Shown here: in pieces, positions 26,735 to 41,834 of the stretch | Layout of the letters: each line of letters opens with the position of its first letter | Numbering within the stretch: the first letter of the stretch is position 1 | Origin: an uncultured bacterium | GTDB lineage: Bacteria > Myxococcota_A > Polyangia > Polyangiales > Houyiibacteriaceae | Assembly: GCA_938024995.1 (NCBI GenBank) | Contig: CALJDU010000034.1 | Location: 114,865 to 178,864 of the forward strand | Reading direction: 5' to 3' | Length of the DNA: 64,000 nt | Program-made: the position numbers and the translations under genes | Notes under the pieces: generated by a model | What the model was told of the DNA's origin: nothing | Databases searched by the model: none | What the model saw: the letters and a program-made list of their open reading frames with translations, nothing else

Positions 26735-28051
26735 CTACTGCAGGCCGTAGGTCTTGAGCTTCTCGTAAAGCGTGCGGAGCCCGATCCCGAGGTGCTCCGC
26801 GGCTTTTCGGCGGTTACCTCCGAAGTGCAAGAGCGCGCGACGAATCGCTTCGCGCTCGACCTCTTCCATCGTCGGGACCGCGCCGCCGGCTCCGCTCACT
26901 GCGCGTTGGATGAGCATCAAGTCATTGACGCCGATCACGTCGCCCTCGGCCATGATCGCCGAACGCTCGAGGACGTTGGAGAGCTCGCGGATGTTCCCTG
27001 TGAATCGCGTCGTCGCGAGCAAGGCCTCGGCGTCCGGTTCCAGCGTGAGAGCGGCTCGGCCGAGCGCGCGGCAGGCACGCTCGAGCAAGACCTCGGCGAG
27101 TCTCGGGATGTCCTCGGGGCGCTCAGAGAGCGAGGGCAACCGCACCGGGAAGACCGCGAGGCGATGGTAGAGGTCCTCGCGGAACTCTCCTGCGTCGATC
27201 ATCGCGAGGAGGTCGCGGTTGCTCGCCGCGATGAAGCGAACGTCTGCCGCGATCGACTCCGACCCGCCGACCCGCTCAAACGTTCTCTCTTGCAGCACGC
27301 GGAGCATGCGCGCCTGCAGCGCGGGCTTGAGCTCACCGACCTCATCGAGGAAGAACGTCCCGCCGTTGGAGAGCTCGATGCGCCCCTTCTTCCGTGCGGT
27401 CGCCCCCGTGAAGGCTCCCTTCTCGTGACCGAAGAGCTCGGACTCAAGCAAGGTCTCCGAGAGGGAGGCGCAGTTGATCGCGACGAATGGGCCGCTCGCG
27501 CGATCGCTCCAAGCGTGAACGGAACGCGCGGCGACCTCTTTGCCCGTCCCGCTCTCGCCCGAGAGCAGGACGGTGGCTTTCGTTTTCGCGACCCGCCGAA
27601 GCGACGCGACGACGCGCTCCATCGCGGGCGCACCGTAGGTCAGCTGCGGAAGGCGAGCGTCCGCGTGGTCGTTGATCTGCTGGCGCGCGAGCGCTCTGCC
27701 GACGAGGTCGCGAAGCGCGGCGGGAGACGACACCGGCTTCTCGAGAAACTCGAAGGCGCCTAGCTTCATCGCTTCCACCGCGACGTCGACCGAGCCGTGC
27801 GCGGTGAGCACGATGATCACCGGTCGCGAGCCTCCGGGGTGCGCGCAGACGCTCCGGACGAGGTCGAGGCCGCCCCGCCCGGGCATTCGAAGATCGGTCA
27901 GGACGACCTGGTAGGAGTGCTCTCGAAGGCGCGCCTCTGCTTCGTCCACGTTCGACGCCGTCGTGACGACGCGTTGGTTCGCCGAGAGCGCGTCCGCGAG
28001 GAAGGTGCGGATCCCTTCTTCATCATCAACCACTAAGATCCGCTCACTCAT
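26735..28051 (-). CDS. NtrC-family response regulator, sigma-54 activator
   Basis: The protein has 438 residues from ATG ([13 protein letters not shown]); longer starts overlap the kinase gene heavily. The receiver is intact (acidic pair VDDEE, phospho-Asp in VLTDLRMPG, Lys in FLEKP). The AAA+ domain has [18 protein letters not shown] and [12 protein letters not shown], and a Fis-type HTH ends in [22 protein letters not shown]. It should therefore be phosphorylated and activate RpoN-dependent promoters. Its start overlaps the upstream kinase gene by eight bases, so kinase and regulator form a classic coupled two-component pair. Targets are unknown. Confidence 0.93.
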   Translation of the reverse strand: MSERILVVDDEEGIRTFLADALSANQRVVTTASNVDEAEARLREHSYQVVLTDLRMPGRGGLDLVRSVCAHPGGSRPVIIVLTAHGSVDVAVEAMKLGAFEFLEKPVSSPAALRDLVGRALARQQINDHADARLPQLTYGAPAMERVVASLRRVAKTKATVLLSGESGTGKEVAARSVHAWSDRASGPFVAINCASLSETLLESELFGHEKGAFTGATARKKGRIELSNGGTFFLDEVGELKPALQARMLRVLQERTFERVGGSESIAADVRFIAASNRDLLAMIDAGEFREDLYHRLAVFPVRLPSLSERPEDIPRLAEVLLERACRALGRAALTLEPDAEALLATTRFTGNIRELSNVLERSAIMAEGDVIGVNDLMLIQRAVSGAGGAVPTMEEVEREAIRRALLHFGGNRRKAAEHLGIGLRTLYEKLKTYGLQ

Positions 28052-29276
28052 CTCGATTCCTTCTTGCTGTGAGGACAAAGCGCGCGCCGCCGCCGTCGCG
28101 GTTCTCCGCGGTGATCGTACCCCCATGCGCTTCGGCGATCCGGAGCGCGACGGCGAGGCCAAGGCCGGTGCCACGTGTTCGCGAGGTGACAAAGGGGTCG
28201 AAGAGGCGCTCCCGGATGGACTCGTCGATCCCGTGCCCACGGTCGTCCACTTGGAACCTGAGGACGTCGCGGGTTGTCGTCACGGAGATCGACACCTCGC
28301 CTTCGCCGGCCTGCAGCGCGTTCTCCATAAGGTTGGCCAGCGCTTGCCGAAGCCGCGGGGCGTCGAATGGCCAGCTGCCGGGAGCGTCGTTCGTGACGAG
28401 CTTGACCCGTGGCTCTCCGTCGCGAACGTCTTCCACGAGCGCGACCGGATCGCGGTCCGCGATGGCGATGTCGCCCGACCGCAAAAAGGTGAGCAGGTCC
28501 GAGGTCAGCGCTTCGAGCCGAATCGCTTCGGTGACGATGCGGCGCGCGCGGGATCGATCTCGCTCTTCGGAGGCGTCTTCGACGAGGAGCTGCGCGTGTC
28601 CTTTGAGCGAGGTGAGCGGGTTGCGGATCTCGTGGGCGAGGGTCGCGGACATTTCTCCGAGCATCGCGAGCCGCTTTTGCTTCTCGAGCATCAGCGACTG
28701 CGCCTTTGCGCGACCGAGCGCGCGCCAACCCACGAGAAGCGTGAGGAGGAGCGCGAAGAGGACGAACACCCCACCAATGAGTTGCCGTTGGGCCGCGATC
28801 GCGAGCTCTGTCCAGGCGAGCGGCTCGAACTCAATGACGACGTGATCGAAGCGCGGTCCGATCGGTGGATGGCCGAGGTGCGGGGGCGGCGGTGGTCGCA
28901 GAGGCAGCGGTCGGGCGCTTCCGCGAACGCGATCGGACCGTATCAGAAGGTCACCCGGGCGCAGATGTTGCCGCATGAGCGCGGTGCCGGCTTCGACGGG
29001 CGCTTGGCGAGCGGGTCCGGGCCGAGACTCGAGCGCGACGTAGCGAAGCCCATCGGCGTGTTGGTCCGCGAGGACCTCCTCAAGCGACTCCGCCGTGGGT
29101 TCGTCCGGGAGCCGTAAGCGAATCGCGGAGAAGAGCGCGTCCGCTTGCCCGCGGATCACGCTCTCGGCCGCGGCTTGGGTCGCGCGGTATTGCGCCCCAA
29201 CCACGAAGACTAGCGCCGTGCTCGCGAGGACCACGACCGCGACGAGGATCCCGCGCGGTGACCCGAACGCGTTCAT
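28044..29276 (-). CDS. Membrane sensor histidine kinase
   Basis: The protein has 410 residues from ATG ([11 protein letters not shown]). One transmembrane helix (about 7-27) and a second near residue 180 ([19 protein letters not shown]) flank a periplasmic sensor region of about 150 residues. The kinase core has an H-box [20 protein letters not shown]-box [10 protein letters not shown]1 DDRGHGID and G2 [10 protein letters not shown]. It resembles AtoS/HydH-type kinases that pair with NtrC-like regulators. Its stop overlaps the start of the downstream regulator by eight bases. The sensor region contains a Pro/His-rich segment ([13 protein letters not shown]), so metal binding is possible but speculative. 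Confidence 0.92.
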   Translation of the reverse strand: MNAFGSPRGILVAVVVLASTALVFVVGAQYRATQAAAESVIRGQADALFSAIRLRLPDEPTAESLEEVLADQHADGLRYVALESRPGPARQAPVEAGTALMRQHLRPGDLLIRSDRVRGSARPLPLRPPPPPHLGHPPIGPRFDHVVIEFEPLAWTELAIAAQRQLIGGVFVLFALLLTLLVGWRALGRAKAQSLMLEKQKRLAMLGEMSATLAHEIRNPLTSLKGHAQLLVEDASEERDRSRARRIVTEAIRLEALTSDLLTFLRSGDIAIADRDPVALVEDVRDGEPRVKLVTNDAPGSWPFDAPRLRQALANLMENALQAGEGEVSISVTTTRDVLRFQVDDRGHGIDESIRERLFDPFVTSRTRGTGLGLAVALRIAEAHGGTITAENRDGGGARFVLTARRNRDE

Positions 29277-29376
29277 CGCTTTCCGTTGCCCACTATCCAA
29301 GCGTACGTGCAATCGCGGTGCCGATGCGAAGCGACCTATAAGTTGGCGCCGTCAGGATGATGGCTGGCTGCAGGCG

Positions 29377-29392
29377 CCGCAGTGTACTGCGG
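29377..29392. promoter_or_regulatory. 16-base palindrome upstream of the two-component operon
   Basis: CCGCAGT and ACTGCGG arms are perfectly complementary around a GT centre. It lies about 100 bases upstream of the kinase start and 27 bases downstream of the next gene's stop, both on the reverse strand. It could be an operator for the kinase operon or a short 3' hairpin; no T-run follows. Confidence 0.4.
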
Positions 29393-29418
29393 AAACCGCA
29401 CGCTGCTTCCGTTGGACC

Positions 29419-30453
<1,035 letters not shown>

Positions 30454-30556
30454 GCCCGCCAATAGAGCGAAGCGCGTGCCAACCAAGGAAGGCCTGTTTT
30501 TAGAGCGTTTCGGAGCGCGATGACACACGCGCGGTCCACCTGGAACCGCGGGCGTT

Positions 30557-31744
30557 CTACTCGACGGTCCAGTGAACGACGACCGGATCGTCCTCCAGCG
30601 CGACGACGACGTTTCCGCTGCCGATCGTGAAGCTCGAGGAGCTGGTCTCGGCACGGTACGTCGAAGGTACGCCAACCGCGACGGGGTCCCCGGCGTCCAC
30701 CACGCGAACGGTCTCCAGCGTGATGTCGCTTCGGGCGCTGACGTCGAGCGCCTGCACGACGTTGTAGGTCCCGAGGTTGCTTCCGCCGGCGTCGAGCACG
30801 ACCACGACCCCGCCGCGCTCGAGGAACTCGGTGATGGCCGCGCTGAAGAGCGTTCCCAAACGCGCGAGCTCTGCGTCGTCGGCGTCCGCTTGTGCGGAGA
30901 CGATGAGCAGGTTTCGCCCGACCAGTGAACCGGTCACGAGCTGCGCGGGAACGGAGCGGTCTCGGTACGTAAACCCGGAGCTCGCGGCGACGTCGGTGAT
31001 CGCCGCGTCTACGCCGCGGAGCGAAGAGGGACGCGCGTCTCCTTCGAAGACCAGGCCCCGAACGTCATCGCCGGCCAGTCCGGCGGCGTTTCCGACGATG
31101 CGGTCCATGCCGACGCGGCTCTCCCGAAAGTCGTGACCGATGAGCACCAGTTCGCCGGGGCCGGTCTCGCAGGTTCCGTCGATGCAGAGCCCTGCGCACG
31201 GGGAGTCGCATCCACCACAGTGGTTCAGGTTCGATGACGTATCGACGCACGCTTCGTCGCAGACCATCAGCGGCGCGTCGCATCCAAGCGCGCAGACCCC
31301 GCTCGCGCAGATCTGCGCCGAGCCGCAGCGTCGGCCACACGAGCCACAGTTGTCGCGATCCGAAAACGGGTTTGTGCAAACGGCTCCACACGCGATCTCG
31401 CCGAGGCTGCAAACGGTGACCGCCGGGCCGGTGTCCGCCGGGCCGGTGTCTTCCGCGGCGTCGACGCCGGTGTCCTCGGGAGGCGTGGTGTCCGGGGCGT
31501 CCATCGCGGTGTCGGGGCTCGTGTCCATGATCGACTGGCAGAAGCCGTCGGTGCACAGCTCGAACGCGCCACAGACGATGTTGCATCCGCCGCAGTGGAC
31601 AGGGTTCCGACGCGGGTCGACGCAGATGCCGTCGTCGCAGGTGAGGAGATCGTCGCCGCACGTGGCGCCGGTCACGGGGCTGGTGTCGCATCCGGCGACG
31701 AGGCTCAGCACCGCGAGCAGCAGAAGCAGGAGATGGGAGCGCAT
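30557..31744 (-). CDS. Lipoprotein with Stig1-like Cys motifs and a C-terminal alpha/beta domain
   Basis: The signal peptide of this 395-residue protein ends SLVAGC (lipid anchor). The N-terminal half has repeated Cys modules of the type [22 protein letters not shown] and [11 protein letters not shown], resembling Stig1-like repeats common in myxobacterial surface proteins, separated by an Asp/Thr/Pro linker. From about residue 200 a non-Cys domain follows ([54 protein letters not shown]). This looks like a glutamine-amidotransferase-like or flavodoxin-like alpha/beta fold without a catalytic Cys. The start overlaps the OmpA-gene stop by one base, so the two are likely co-translated. Confidence 0.75.
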   Translation of the reverse strand: MRSHLLLLLLAVLSLVAGCDTSPVTGATCGDDLLTCDDGICVDPRRNPVHCGGCNIVCGAFELCTDGFCQSIMDTSPDTAMDAPDTTPPEDTGVDAAEDTGPADTGPAVTVCSLGEIACGAVCTNPFSDRDNCGSCGRRCGSAQICASGVCALGCDAPLMVCDEACVDTSSNLNHCGGCDSPCAGLCIDGTCETGPGELVLIGHDFRESRVGMDRIVGNAAGLAGDDVRGLVFEGDARPSSLRGVDAAITDVAASSGFTYRDRSVPAQLVTGSLVGRNLLIVSAQADADDAELARLGTLFSAAITEFLERGGVVVVLDAGGSNLGTYNVVQALDVSARSDITLETVRVVDAGDPVAVGVPSTYRAETSSSSFTIGSGNVVVALEDDPVVVHWTVE

Positions 31745-33177
31745 CAGTTCTCCTCCTCGAAGACCATGTCTTCGGCACCGTCTTGAACGTCGCTCGCGGG
31801 ATCGCCTCCCTGCCGACGCACGGGAGGCGCGGGAATGGGATCATAGCTGGGGAGACGTTCGGCCGGGAGCTCGGTGGTGGGGCGACCGGGAAGGCCGGAC
31901 GGGGCAGGGCGCGCACCGACGGCGATGACCTCGATCCGCGCGTCATGTCCGCCGTCGCGTGGGCGTTCCTGGCCGAGACCACGAACCTCGGTCGGCAGGA
32001 CCAACCCGGCGTCGGTCAGCTCTCGCGCCAAGACCCGAGCGCGGCGCGCGGCGAGTCGGTTGGCGCCGCTCTGATCGGCCTCCGCAGCTGCGTGACCTTC
32101 GATGACGAGGCTCTGGAAGTCGCGACGTTGGCCAGCAAGATTCACGAGCGCGGCGACGTACCGGCGGCCGCTTGGTGAAATGCGCGCGGAGGCTTCCGCG
32201 AACAAGAGGTGGTCATCGATGATGATGCGGTCGCCGACCATCGCGATGACGCCTTCGTCCGGGCAACCGTCCTCGTCGTCGTTGCCGTTGACGATCTCCG
32301 GTAGGTCGGCGCACTGGTCCTCGGTGTCGGGGATGTGGTCGCCGTCCCAATCGTCTTCCGGGCATCCATCTTCGTCGCCGAGACCGTCGATGTCCTCAGG
32401 CTCCAAGACGCACTGGTCGTCCACATCGGGAACGCCATCTTCGTCGTTGTCGACATCCGGGCAACCGTCCTCGTCGTTGAAGCCGTCGATGTCTTCGAGC
32501 TGAAGCGGACAATCGTCGTTCTCGTCCAACACGCCATCGCGATCGTCGTCACCAGGTGTGATGTCGATCCCGATGTTGTCGCGCTCGGGCGCGGTGACCT
32601 CTTTTCGGACATCGCCCAACACGATCTCGAGCCCGAAGAGCAAGAGGTGCGCGTCGCTGTCGAGCGGACCGCGACCTTGCTCCACAACATGGAGGTAGCG
32701 GATCGCCGGGCCCACCGCGAAGCGCCGGAACTCGAAGCCGTAGCCGACGCCCACTTCGATCATCGCGCGCCACAGGTCACCCGTGATTCCGCCCCCGAAC
32801 GCGCCTTCAACGTAGAGCCCGGTTCCGCGTCGCGGATCGGCGTCAGTGGCGAGCGGACGAATCCGAATCGATAGCGAGAGCGAGCCGACGGTGCCCACGC
32901 CGGGGTCCGCGAGGTTGGGGTCGCCGGGCGCGGGTGCGTCAAAGAGTAGCACCCCGCGAAGACGCAGCCCGAAGAGCAGCCAGCTGGCGGCCGGTCGCTG
33001 GACGGAGAACGCCCCTGCAACGCCCGGGTCGAACAGACCTCGAGTGTCCCCCATCGGCATCGCGAAACCTGGCTCGAGAGTGATGAGCCACGGTTCCGCG
33101 GCGTGGGCGGTGGTGGGGGAAGGCGAGACGCTCAAGAAGGACGCGACCGCGATAAGAAAAATGAAGCGGCGTAGCAC
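31744..33177 (-). CDS. OmpA-family outer membrane protein with thrombospondin type-3 repeats
   Basis: In this 477-residue protein a signal peptide (1-26) is followed by a beta-barrel-like region (about 27-195, GLRLRGVLLF and GYGFEFRRFAVGPAIRYLH). Four or so calcium-binding type-3 repeats follow (about 208-305; DRDGVLDENDDCP and DNDEDGVPDVDDQC). An OmpA C-terminal peptidoglycan-binding domain ends it (about 310-425, LVIEGHAAAEADQSGANRLAARRARVLARELTDAG). The last 50 residues are Pro/Arg-rich. It probably links outer membrane to cell wall with a calcium-stiffened spacer. It is first in a two-gene overlapping unit with the Stig1-like lipoprotein. Confidence 0.88.
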   Translation of the reverse strand: MLRRFIFLIAVASFLSVSPSPTTAHAAEPWLITLEPGFAMPMGDTRGLFDPGVAGAFSVQRPAASWLLFGLRLRGVLLFDAPAPGDPNLADPGVGTVGSLSLSIRIRPLATDADPRRGTGLYVEGAFGGGITGDLWRAMIEVGVGYGFEFRRFAVGPAIRYLHVVEQGRGPLDSDAHLLLFGLEIVLGDVRKEVTAPERDNIGIDITPGDDDRDGVLDENDDCPLQLEDIDGFNDEDGCPDVDNDEDGVPDVDDQCVLEPEDIDGLGDEDGCPEDDWDGDHIPDTEDQCADLPEIVNGNDDEDGCPDEGVIAMVGDRIIIDDHLLFAEASARISPSGRRYVAALVNLAGQRRDFQSLVIEGHAAAEADQSGANRLAARRARVLARELTDAGLVLPTEVRGLGQERPRDGGHDARIEVIAVGARPAPSGLPGRPTTELPAERLPSYDPIPAPPVRRQGGDPASDVQDGAEDMVFEEEN

Positions 33178-33303
33178 TGCGGGGTTCTATCCCTGGAAGC
33201 GGGGCGTGGGTCAAGCCTCACCCCTCGCGGCGCGCTGCCGATGGGCGACGAAACCACACGGACGAGCCCGGGAGAACCCTGAATGACCGGTTCGTCGAGG
33301 GCG

Positions 33304-37643
<4,340 letters not shown>

Positions 37644-37690
37644 AAAACTGGACTCTCGTTCAGGGATCGAGACCCTCGGCTATATCCAAA

Positions 37691-37715
37691 GGTGATCGCC
37701 CCGCCAAGGATCACC
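37691..37715. promoter_or_regulatory. Dyad in parC / TPR-protein divergent region
   Basis: GGTGATC and GATCACC arms (7 bp) flank an 11-base spacer. A second, wider pair, CGGTCCA and TGGACCG, lies just downstream. Both are in the gap between the divergent parC and TPR-like genes and could be operators or leader structure. Confidence 0.3.
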
Positions 37716-37820
37716 CATGATTCGGTCCATTTCCGAGGGTCTGGGGGCGCTGTGGACCGATGGTGTGGAGACCCACTGCGCAGTGCTCTTTTCCGGTCGC
37801 CGCGGTATGGTGCGCCCGAG

Positions 37821-38576
37821 ATGGACCTGACATCCAAGAGCCGGGGCGACAGCCAGATGACCCCGCTCGAGCCGAACGTGGACGCGATCTTCGACGCCTT
37901 TGTCCGGAACGCGAACTCGTATGGCGGGCAGAAGAAGACCCAGCCGCCCAAGATGGCGTATTTCGGTCCTTCGATCGAAGCGTCGGGTCACATCCCGCTC
38001 CCGATCGATACCGGTGAGCGACGTCTCCGCGTTGGGCCGGTGGGGCCCAATGAACCGAGCGCCATCATGCCGCTCACGGTTCGCAAGATGCCGGTGGTCG
38101 CGCCGGAACCTGCGCCCATCTTTGAAGATGTGATCCGTGGTGACGCGCCTCCCGACGATCCCGCCGCGCGCAGCGAGTTCGTTCCCGATGTCGCGAACGT
38201 AGAGGTGAGCCGACCGCCGATCGCGGAGCGCAGCGAAGACGGCCTCATCCCCGCCGGCGAGCTCGACCGCATGATGAACGATATGTCGGTGCTCGTTCGT
38301 TACGGCCATCGTGAGGATGTCGGCGCGCGGCTCGATGAGCTTCTTCAGAAGTACCCTGAGGACCTCTTGCTGCTACGCCGCATCGCGGAGTTCCACATCG
38401 AGAACAAGCACCCCAAGCTCGCCATCGAGTGTCTCTTTGCGTTGAGCAGCTCGCTCTTTGAGCGTCGAAACTTCGACGGGATGCAGCAAGCCCTCGAGCA
38501 GGTCTTGGTGATCGACAAGAGCAACGGCCGCGCGTTCAAGCTCCTCGCGTTGCTGGACCAAAAGAAAAAAGAGTAG
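37821..38576 (+). CDS. TPR-like cytoplasmic hypothetical protein
   Basis: The protein has 251 residues from ATG; an internal ATG 12 codons on is an alternative. The N-terminal half (1-150) is Pro-rich and probably disordered. From about 155 helical pairs appear (RMMNDMSVLVRYGHREDVGARLDELL, LLLLRRIAEFHIENKHPKLAIECL, GMQQALEQVLVIDKSNGRAFKLLALL), matching TPR-like helix-turn-helix spacing. The tail is KKKE. No catalytic motif is seen, so it is likely a scaffold or adaptor. Similar Pro-rich plus TPR proteins are frequent in Myxococcota. It is divergent from parC, single and unlinked. Confidence 0.6.
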   Translation: MDLTSKSRGDSQMTPLEPNVDAIFDAFVRNANSYGGQKKTQPPKMAYFGPSIEASGHIPLPIDTGERRLRVGPVGPNEPSAIMPLTVRKMPVVAPEPAPIFEDVIRGDAPPDDPAARSEFVPDVANVEVSRPPIAERSEDGLIPAGELDRMMNDMSVLVRYGHREDVGARLDELLQKYPEDLLLLRRIAEFHIENKHPKLAIECLFALSSSLFERRNFDGMQQALEQVLVIDKSNGRAFKLLALLDQKKKE

Positions 38577-38658
38577 CGCGGGTCGCGAACGCTCGGTGAT
38601 CCGGAGCGTGATCAAAGCGTAACCGCGCCATAAGGCTTAGCGTGGCACTCTGAGGTCG

Positions 38659-40293
38659 ATGATGAGGCGCCTCTTCGTGCTGATGAGCTTCGCGCTCGTC
38701 GTGAGCTGCAGCGGCGTGATCGACGAGCCAGAGGAAACCGCCGACTGGCGCGCGAGGCGTGATCGGAATCGACCCGACCGCGAAACGGATATCCCGTTTG
38801 AGCCCCTCTCTCCGCTGGCGCGGCGACTGACGCGCGACGAGTACCAAAACAGCTTGCGCGATTTGGTCGGCGTGGCGCTCTCGGAGGACGACCTCACCAT
38901 CTATCCGCGGGAGCGGCCGCTCGAAGGGTTTATCCACATCGCGACGTCGCAGAGCGTGAACCCCGAGCACGTCCGCGCGTACCATAGCTTGGCCGCGACC
39001 GTCGTGGCGGACCCTGGCTTTGACGACTTCCTCGATGCGGTAGCGCCATGTCGCGAGACCACCGCGAGCTGTGGTGAGCAGGTCGCCGAAGCCATGGCGA
39101 CGCGTCTCTTTCGCCGGCCCGCGACCGAGATGGAGACCAGCGCGTTCGCGACGCTCTTCGTCTCGGTGGCAGGCGAAGACACCTCGTTCGGAGACACGGC
39201 CCGCGCGGTGGCGCGCGCGATGTTGCAGTCGCCCCAGTTCCTCTACTTGATCGAGCGCGAAGACCTCGCCGAACGCGTCGTCAGTGACTACGAGCTCGCG
39301 TCACGTCTCAGCTACTTCCTCTGGGCCTCGCCCCCCGACGCGGCGTTGCTCGACGCTGCCTCGCGTGGTGCGCTGCAAACGGACGAACAGATCGCGAGCC
39401 ACGTCGATCGCATGCTCGCGAACCGAGCGCGGGTGCGGTTGGTCGCGGAGCGTTACCTCTTCGACTGGGCGCGGTTCGAAGCGCTCCCAGACGAAGACGG
39501 ATTGAACGAGCAACTCATCCAGAGCGCCCTCGCGTTCTACGTCGACGCGGTCGACAGCGGGGAGAACGTCCTCAACCTCTTCGGCGTTGAGAAGGTCTTC
39601 CTCACCCCCGCGTTGGCTGAGCGCTACGGTTTTTCCCCGGGCGGGGTGGGCGTCCGGGAGTACCCCGGCAACCTAGCGCGCGGTCGCGGAGGTTTGCTGG
39701 GACAGCCCGGGATCATCGCGGGCATGACAAACGCGGACGGCGGCGAAATCGTCGCCCGTGGGCTCTTCTTACAGTCCCAGCTGTTCTGCGATCACCCGCC
39801 CGAACCTCCCGCCGCGCTGCAGTCTGAGATCGATGACTTCGTCGCCGAGCTGCCCGAGGGCACCTCCGATCGAACGATCGCCGAGCAGCGCCTGGAGCGT
39901 GATGAATGCGCGACGTGCCACGGTCAGTTTGATCCGATCGCGTACGCCTTTGAGAACTTCGACCATCGCGGCGGGTTCCGCGCAGAGGACGAGTTCGGTA
40001 ACGACCTGCGCACGGATGGCTGGCTCCCGGACTCGGTCACGGACAGCGGGCGACAGCTACCGTATCGTGACTACGCCGAGCTTATGGGACTGCTCGGGGA
40101 GAGCGCGCGCATTCGCGATTGCTTGACCCAGCGACACGTGGAGTTCGCGCTGGGACGAACGCTCGCAAAGGAGCAAGGCAGCGCGGTCATCGAGATCGCG
40201 GACGCGGGACGGGACGCGGGCGGCTCGTTCGTCGCGCTCGCGAAGATCATCGCGACCCATGAAGTGTTTCGATCGGTTGGAGGCGCCCGATGA
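38659..40293 (+). CDS. DUF1587/DUF1592/DUF1588-type exported protein with CxxCH
   Basis: The signal peptide of this 544-residue protein ends ALVVSC (likely lipoprotein). Domains in order resemble those described in planctomycete-type proteins: LTRDEYQNSLRDLVG (DUF1587-like), LFRRPATEMETSAFATLF (DUF1595-like), SRLSYFLWASPPDAALLD (DUF1592), ERDECATCHGQFDPIAYAFENFD (DUF1588 with a CxxCH heme-type motif), and a C-terminal DUF1585-like end. The role is unknown, though these proteins are suspected to be extracellular redox or hydrolytic factors. The stop overlaps the start of the DUF1552 gene (ATGA), a widely seen pairing. A c-type heme would need export and maturation; attachment is inference. Confidence 0.88.
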   Translation: MMRRLFVLMSFALVVSCSGVIDEPEETADWRARRDRNRPDRETDIPFEPLSPLARRLTRDEYQNSLRDLVGVALSEDDLTIYPRERPLEGFIHIATSQSVNPEHVRAYHSLAATVVADPGFDDFLDAVAPCRETTASCGEQVAEAMATRLFRRPATEMETSAFATLFVSVAGEDTSFGDTARAVARAMLQSPQFLYLIEREDLAERVVSDYELASRLSYFLWASPPDAALLDAASRGALQTDEQIASHVDRMLANRARVRLVAERYLFDWARFEALPDEDGLNEQLIQSALAFYVDAVDSGENVLNLFGVEKVFLTPALAERYGFSPGGVGVREYPGNLARGRGGLLGQPGIIAGMTNADGGEIVARGLFLQSQLFCDHPPEPPAALQSEIDDFVAELPEGTSDRTIAEQRLERDECATCHGQFDPIAYAFENFDHRGGFRAEDEFGNDLRTDGWLPDSVTDSGRQLPYRDYAELMGLLGESARIRDCLTQRHVEFALGRTLAKEQGSAVIEIADAGRDAGGSFVALAKIIATHEVFRSVGGAR

Positions 40294-41708
40294 AGGTCCA
40301 TACCGGAAAGCGCCGCTTGAGCCGGCGAACGTTCCTCCGCGGCACGTCGTCGATCGCGATCGCGCTGCCGTTCCTCGCGGAGATGGCTCCCTCGCGCTCG
40401 GTCGCGCAGGCGGAGGTCCCGACGCGACTCGTCACCGCGTTCTTCGGTCTGGGTCTCGACCCGAGCTGGCAGAACGACTTCAGCGGACCGCTTGAGCCGC
40501 TCGCGCCCTTTCGCGACAAGATGGCCGCGTTCTCCGTGGACCTCGTGCAAGGCAACGTGGGCGGCGCGCACTGCAACACCTCGACCGTGGTCTTCGTCGG
40601 CGAGCGACAGCGCTCGGTCAACCGTGCAGGGGGCGCGTCGATCGACCAGCTGCTCCGCGCCGAAGTGGATCCGAGCGCCCCGACCCTCGCCTCCGGACTG
40701 TGGTGGCGACGCGGCGCGTGCGACGCACAAGCGCTTCGCGTGTTTGGTCTCGACGGCAACGGACGACCTCCGGTCAAGCGACCGTCCGAGGTCTTCGACC
40801 GCGTCTTCGGGAGCTACCGACCGCCGCCTTCGTCCACCGAGCCGCCGCCTCCGGCGGACTCTCCCGAGCGACGCGCCCGACGGATTGAACGCAGCGTGCT
40901 GGACACCGTGCTCGGACAGTACCGCTCGCTCACGGGCGACCGCTCTTACCTGGGCGCGGAGTCCAAGCTGAAGCTCACGCAGCACCTCAACTCCATTCGT
41001 GAAATCGAGCTCTCGCTCGCGCCGGCCGACGACGTGATCGACATGGGCGACCCGATGCCGCCGATGGGCGCGACCTGCGACGTTCCGGACGTACCGCGTG
41101 ATCCGAGCATCGCGGACTACGACCGCTTCACATACGGCACCGGAGACGGCGCGCCGCGGATCGATTGGCAAGACGTCCAAATGGTCTTCGGGCTCCACGC
41201 ACAGCTCTACGCGATGGCGCTTCGCTGCGACCTCGTCCGCTACGGCAACTTGATGTTCGAGTCAGCCGGCGGACACACCAACCTCGGCGGCACCTACCGC
41301 GCGATGGGCGAGTCGACCGACTTCCCCGGTAACTCACAACACGACTCCTACTTCCATGGCAACCAGCCGCGGGAAGCGCGCCTCTACCAACACTTCGCGC
41401 TCAGCTCCGTCGCGGCGTTCCTTGAGGCGCTCGACGACGACGACTTCCGCGAGGCCAACGGCGCGACCGTTCTCGAGAACGCGACCATCGTGCTCGGGAC
41501 CGAGTACGGCTGGAACCACAACAAGACCGACGTCTTCCACGCGGTCTTCGGAGGCGGCGAGCGTTTCCAGCGCGGGTTCTTCACCGACCGCCGCATGAAC
41601 GGGATCGATCTCTACAACGCGATCCTGCGAGGCCACGGCATCGAGGCGGGGATCGGGAGCGCGTCGGGGATCGCTTCAGGCGGCGATGGCAACGTCCTGC
41701 TTACCTGA
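40290..41708 (+). CDS. DUF1552 family, Tat-exported protein
   Basis: This 472-residue protein has a twin-arginine signal (RLSRRTFLRGTSSIAIALPF), so it is probably folded before export and may carry a cofactor. The rest fits DUF1552: long, with GHTNLGGTY, NSQHDSYFHGNQP and TIVLGTEYGWNHNKTDVFHAVFGG. A Pro-rich loop near residue 185 (PPPSSTEPPPPADSPERRA) looks like an insertion. The classical HxxSHH signature of the family is not clearly present in that spacing, though His-rich segments are. It is coupled to the DUF1592-type protein, and both are probably periplasmic or surface partners. Confidence 0.85.
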   Translation: MKVHTGKRRLSRRTFLRGTSSIAIALPFLAEMAPSRSVAQAEVPTRLVTAFFGLGLDPSWQNDFSGPLEPLAPFRDKMAAFSVDLVQGNVGGAHCNTSTVVFVGERQRSVNRAGGASIDQLLRAEVDPSAPTLASGLWWRRGACDAQALRVFGLDGNGRPPVKRPSEVFDRVFGSYRPPPSSTEPPPPADSPERRARRIERSVLDTVLGQYRSLTGDRSYLGAESKLKLTQHLNSIREIELSLAPADDVIDMGDPMPPMGATCDVPDVPRDPSIADYDRFTYGTGDGAPRIDWQDVQMVFGLHAQLYAMALRCDLVRYGNLMFESAGGHTNLGGTYRAMGESTDFPGNSQHDSYFHGNQPREARLYQHFALSSVAAFLEALDDDDFREANGATVLENATIVLGTEYGWNHNKTDVFHAVFGGGERFQRGFFTDRRMNGIDLYNAILRGHGIEAGIGSASGIASGGDGNVLLT

Positions 41709-41834
41709 GAGGTCTTTGGAGCGTCATCTTCAGGAGCCATTTGGTCCTCGAGAGACAAAGTTTGCTTGAGTGTTTGTTGCCTTCCTCGAGTGTTGTCTTG
41801 CTTGAGTGGCTGTCCCTCAAGAAACGGGACCCGG

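Noticed and set aside
41709..41834. Terminator or small RNA in the CTTGAG-repeat stretch
   Set aside because: A short CTTGAG/CTCAAG hairpin exists (41801-41821) but lacks a T-run on either strand and sits between convergent genes; not enough support.
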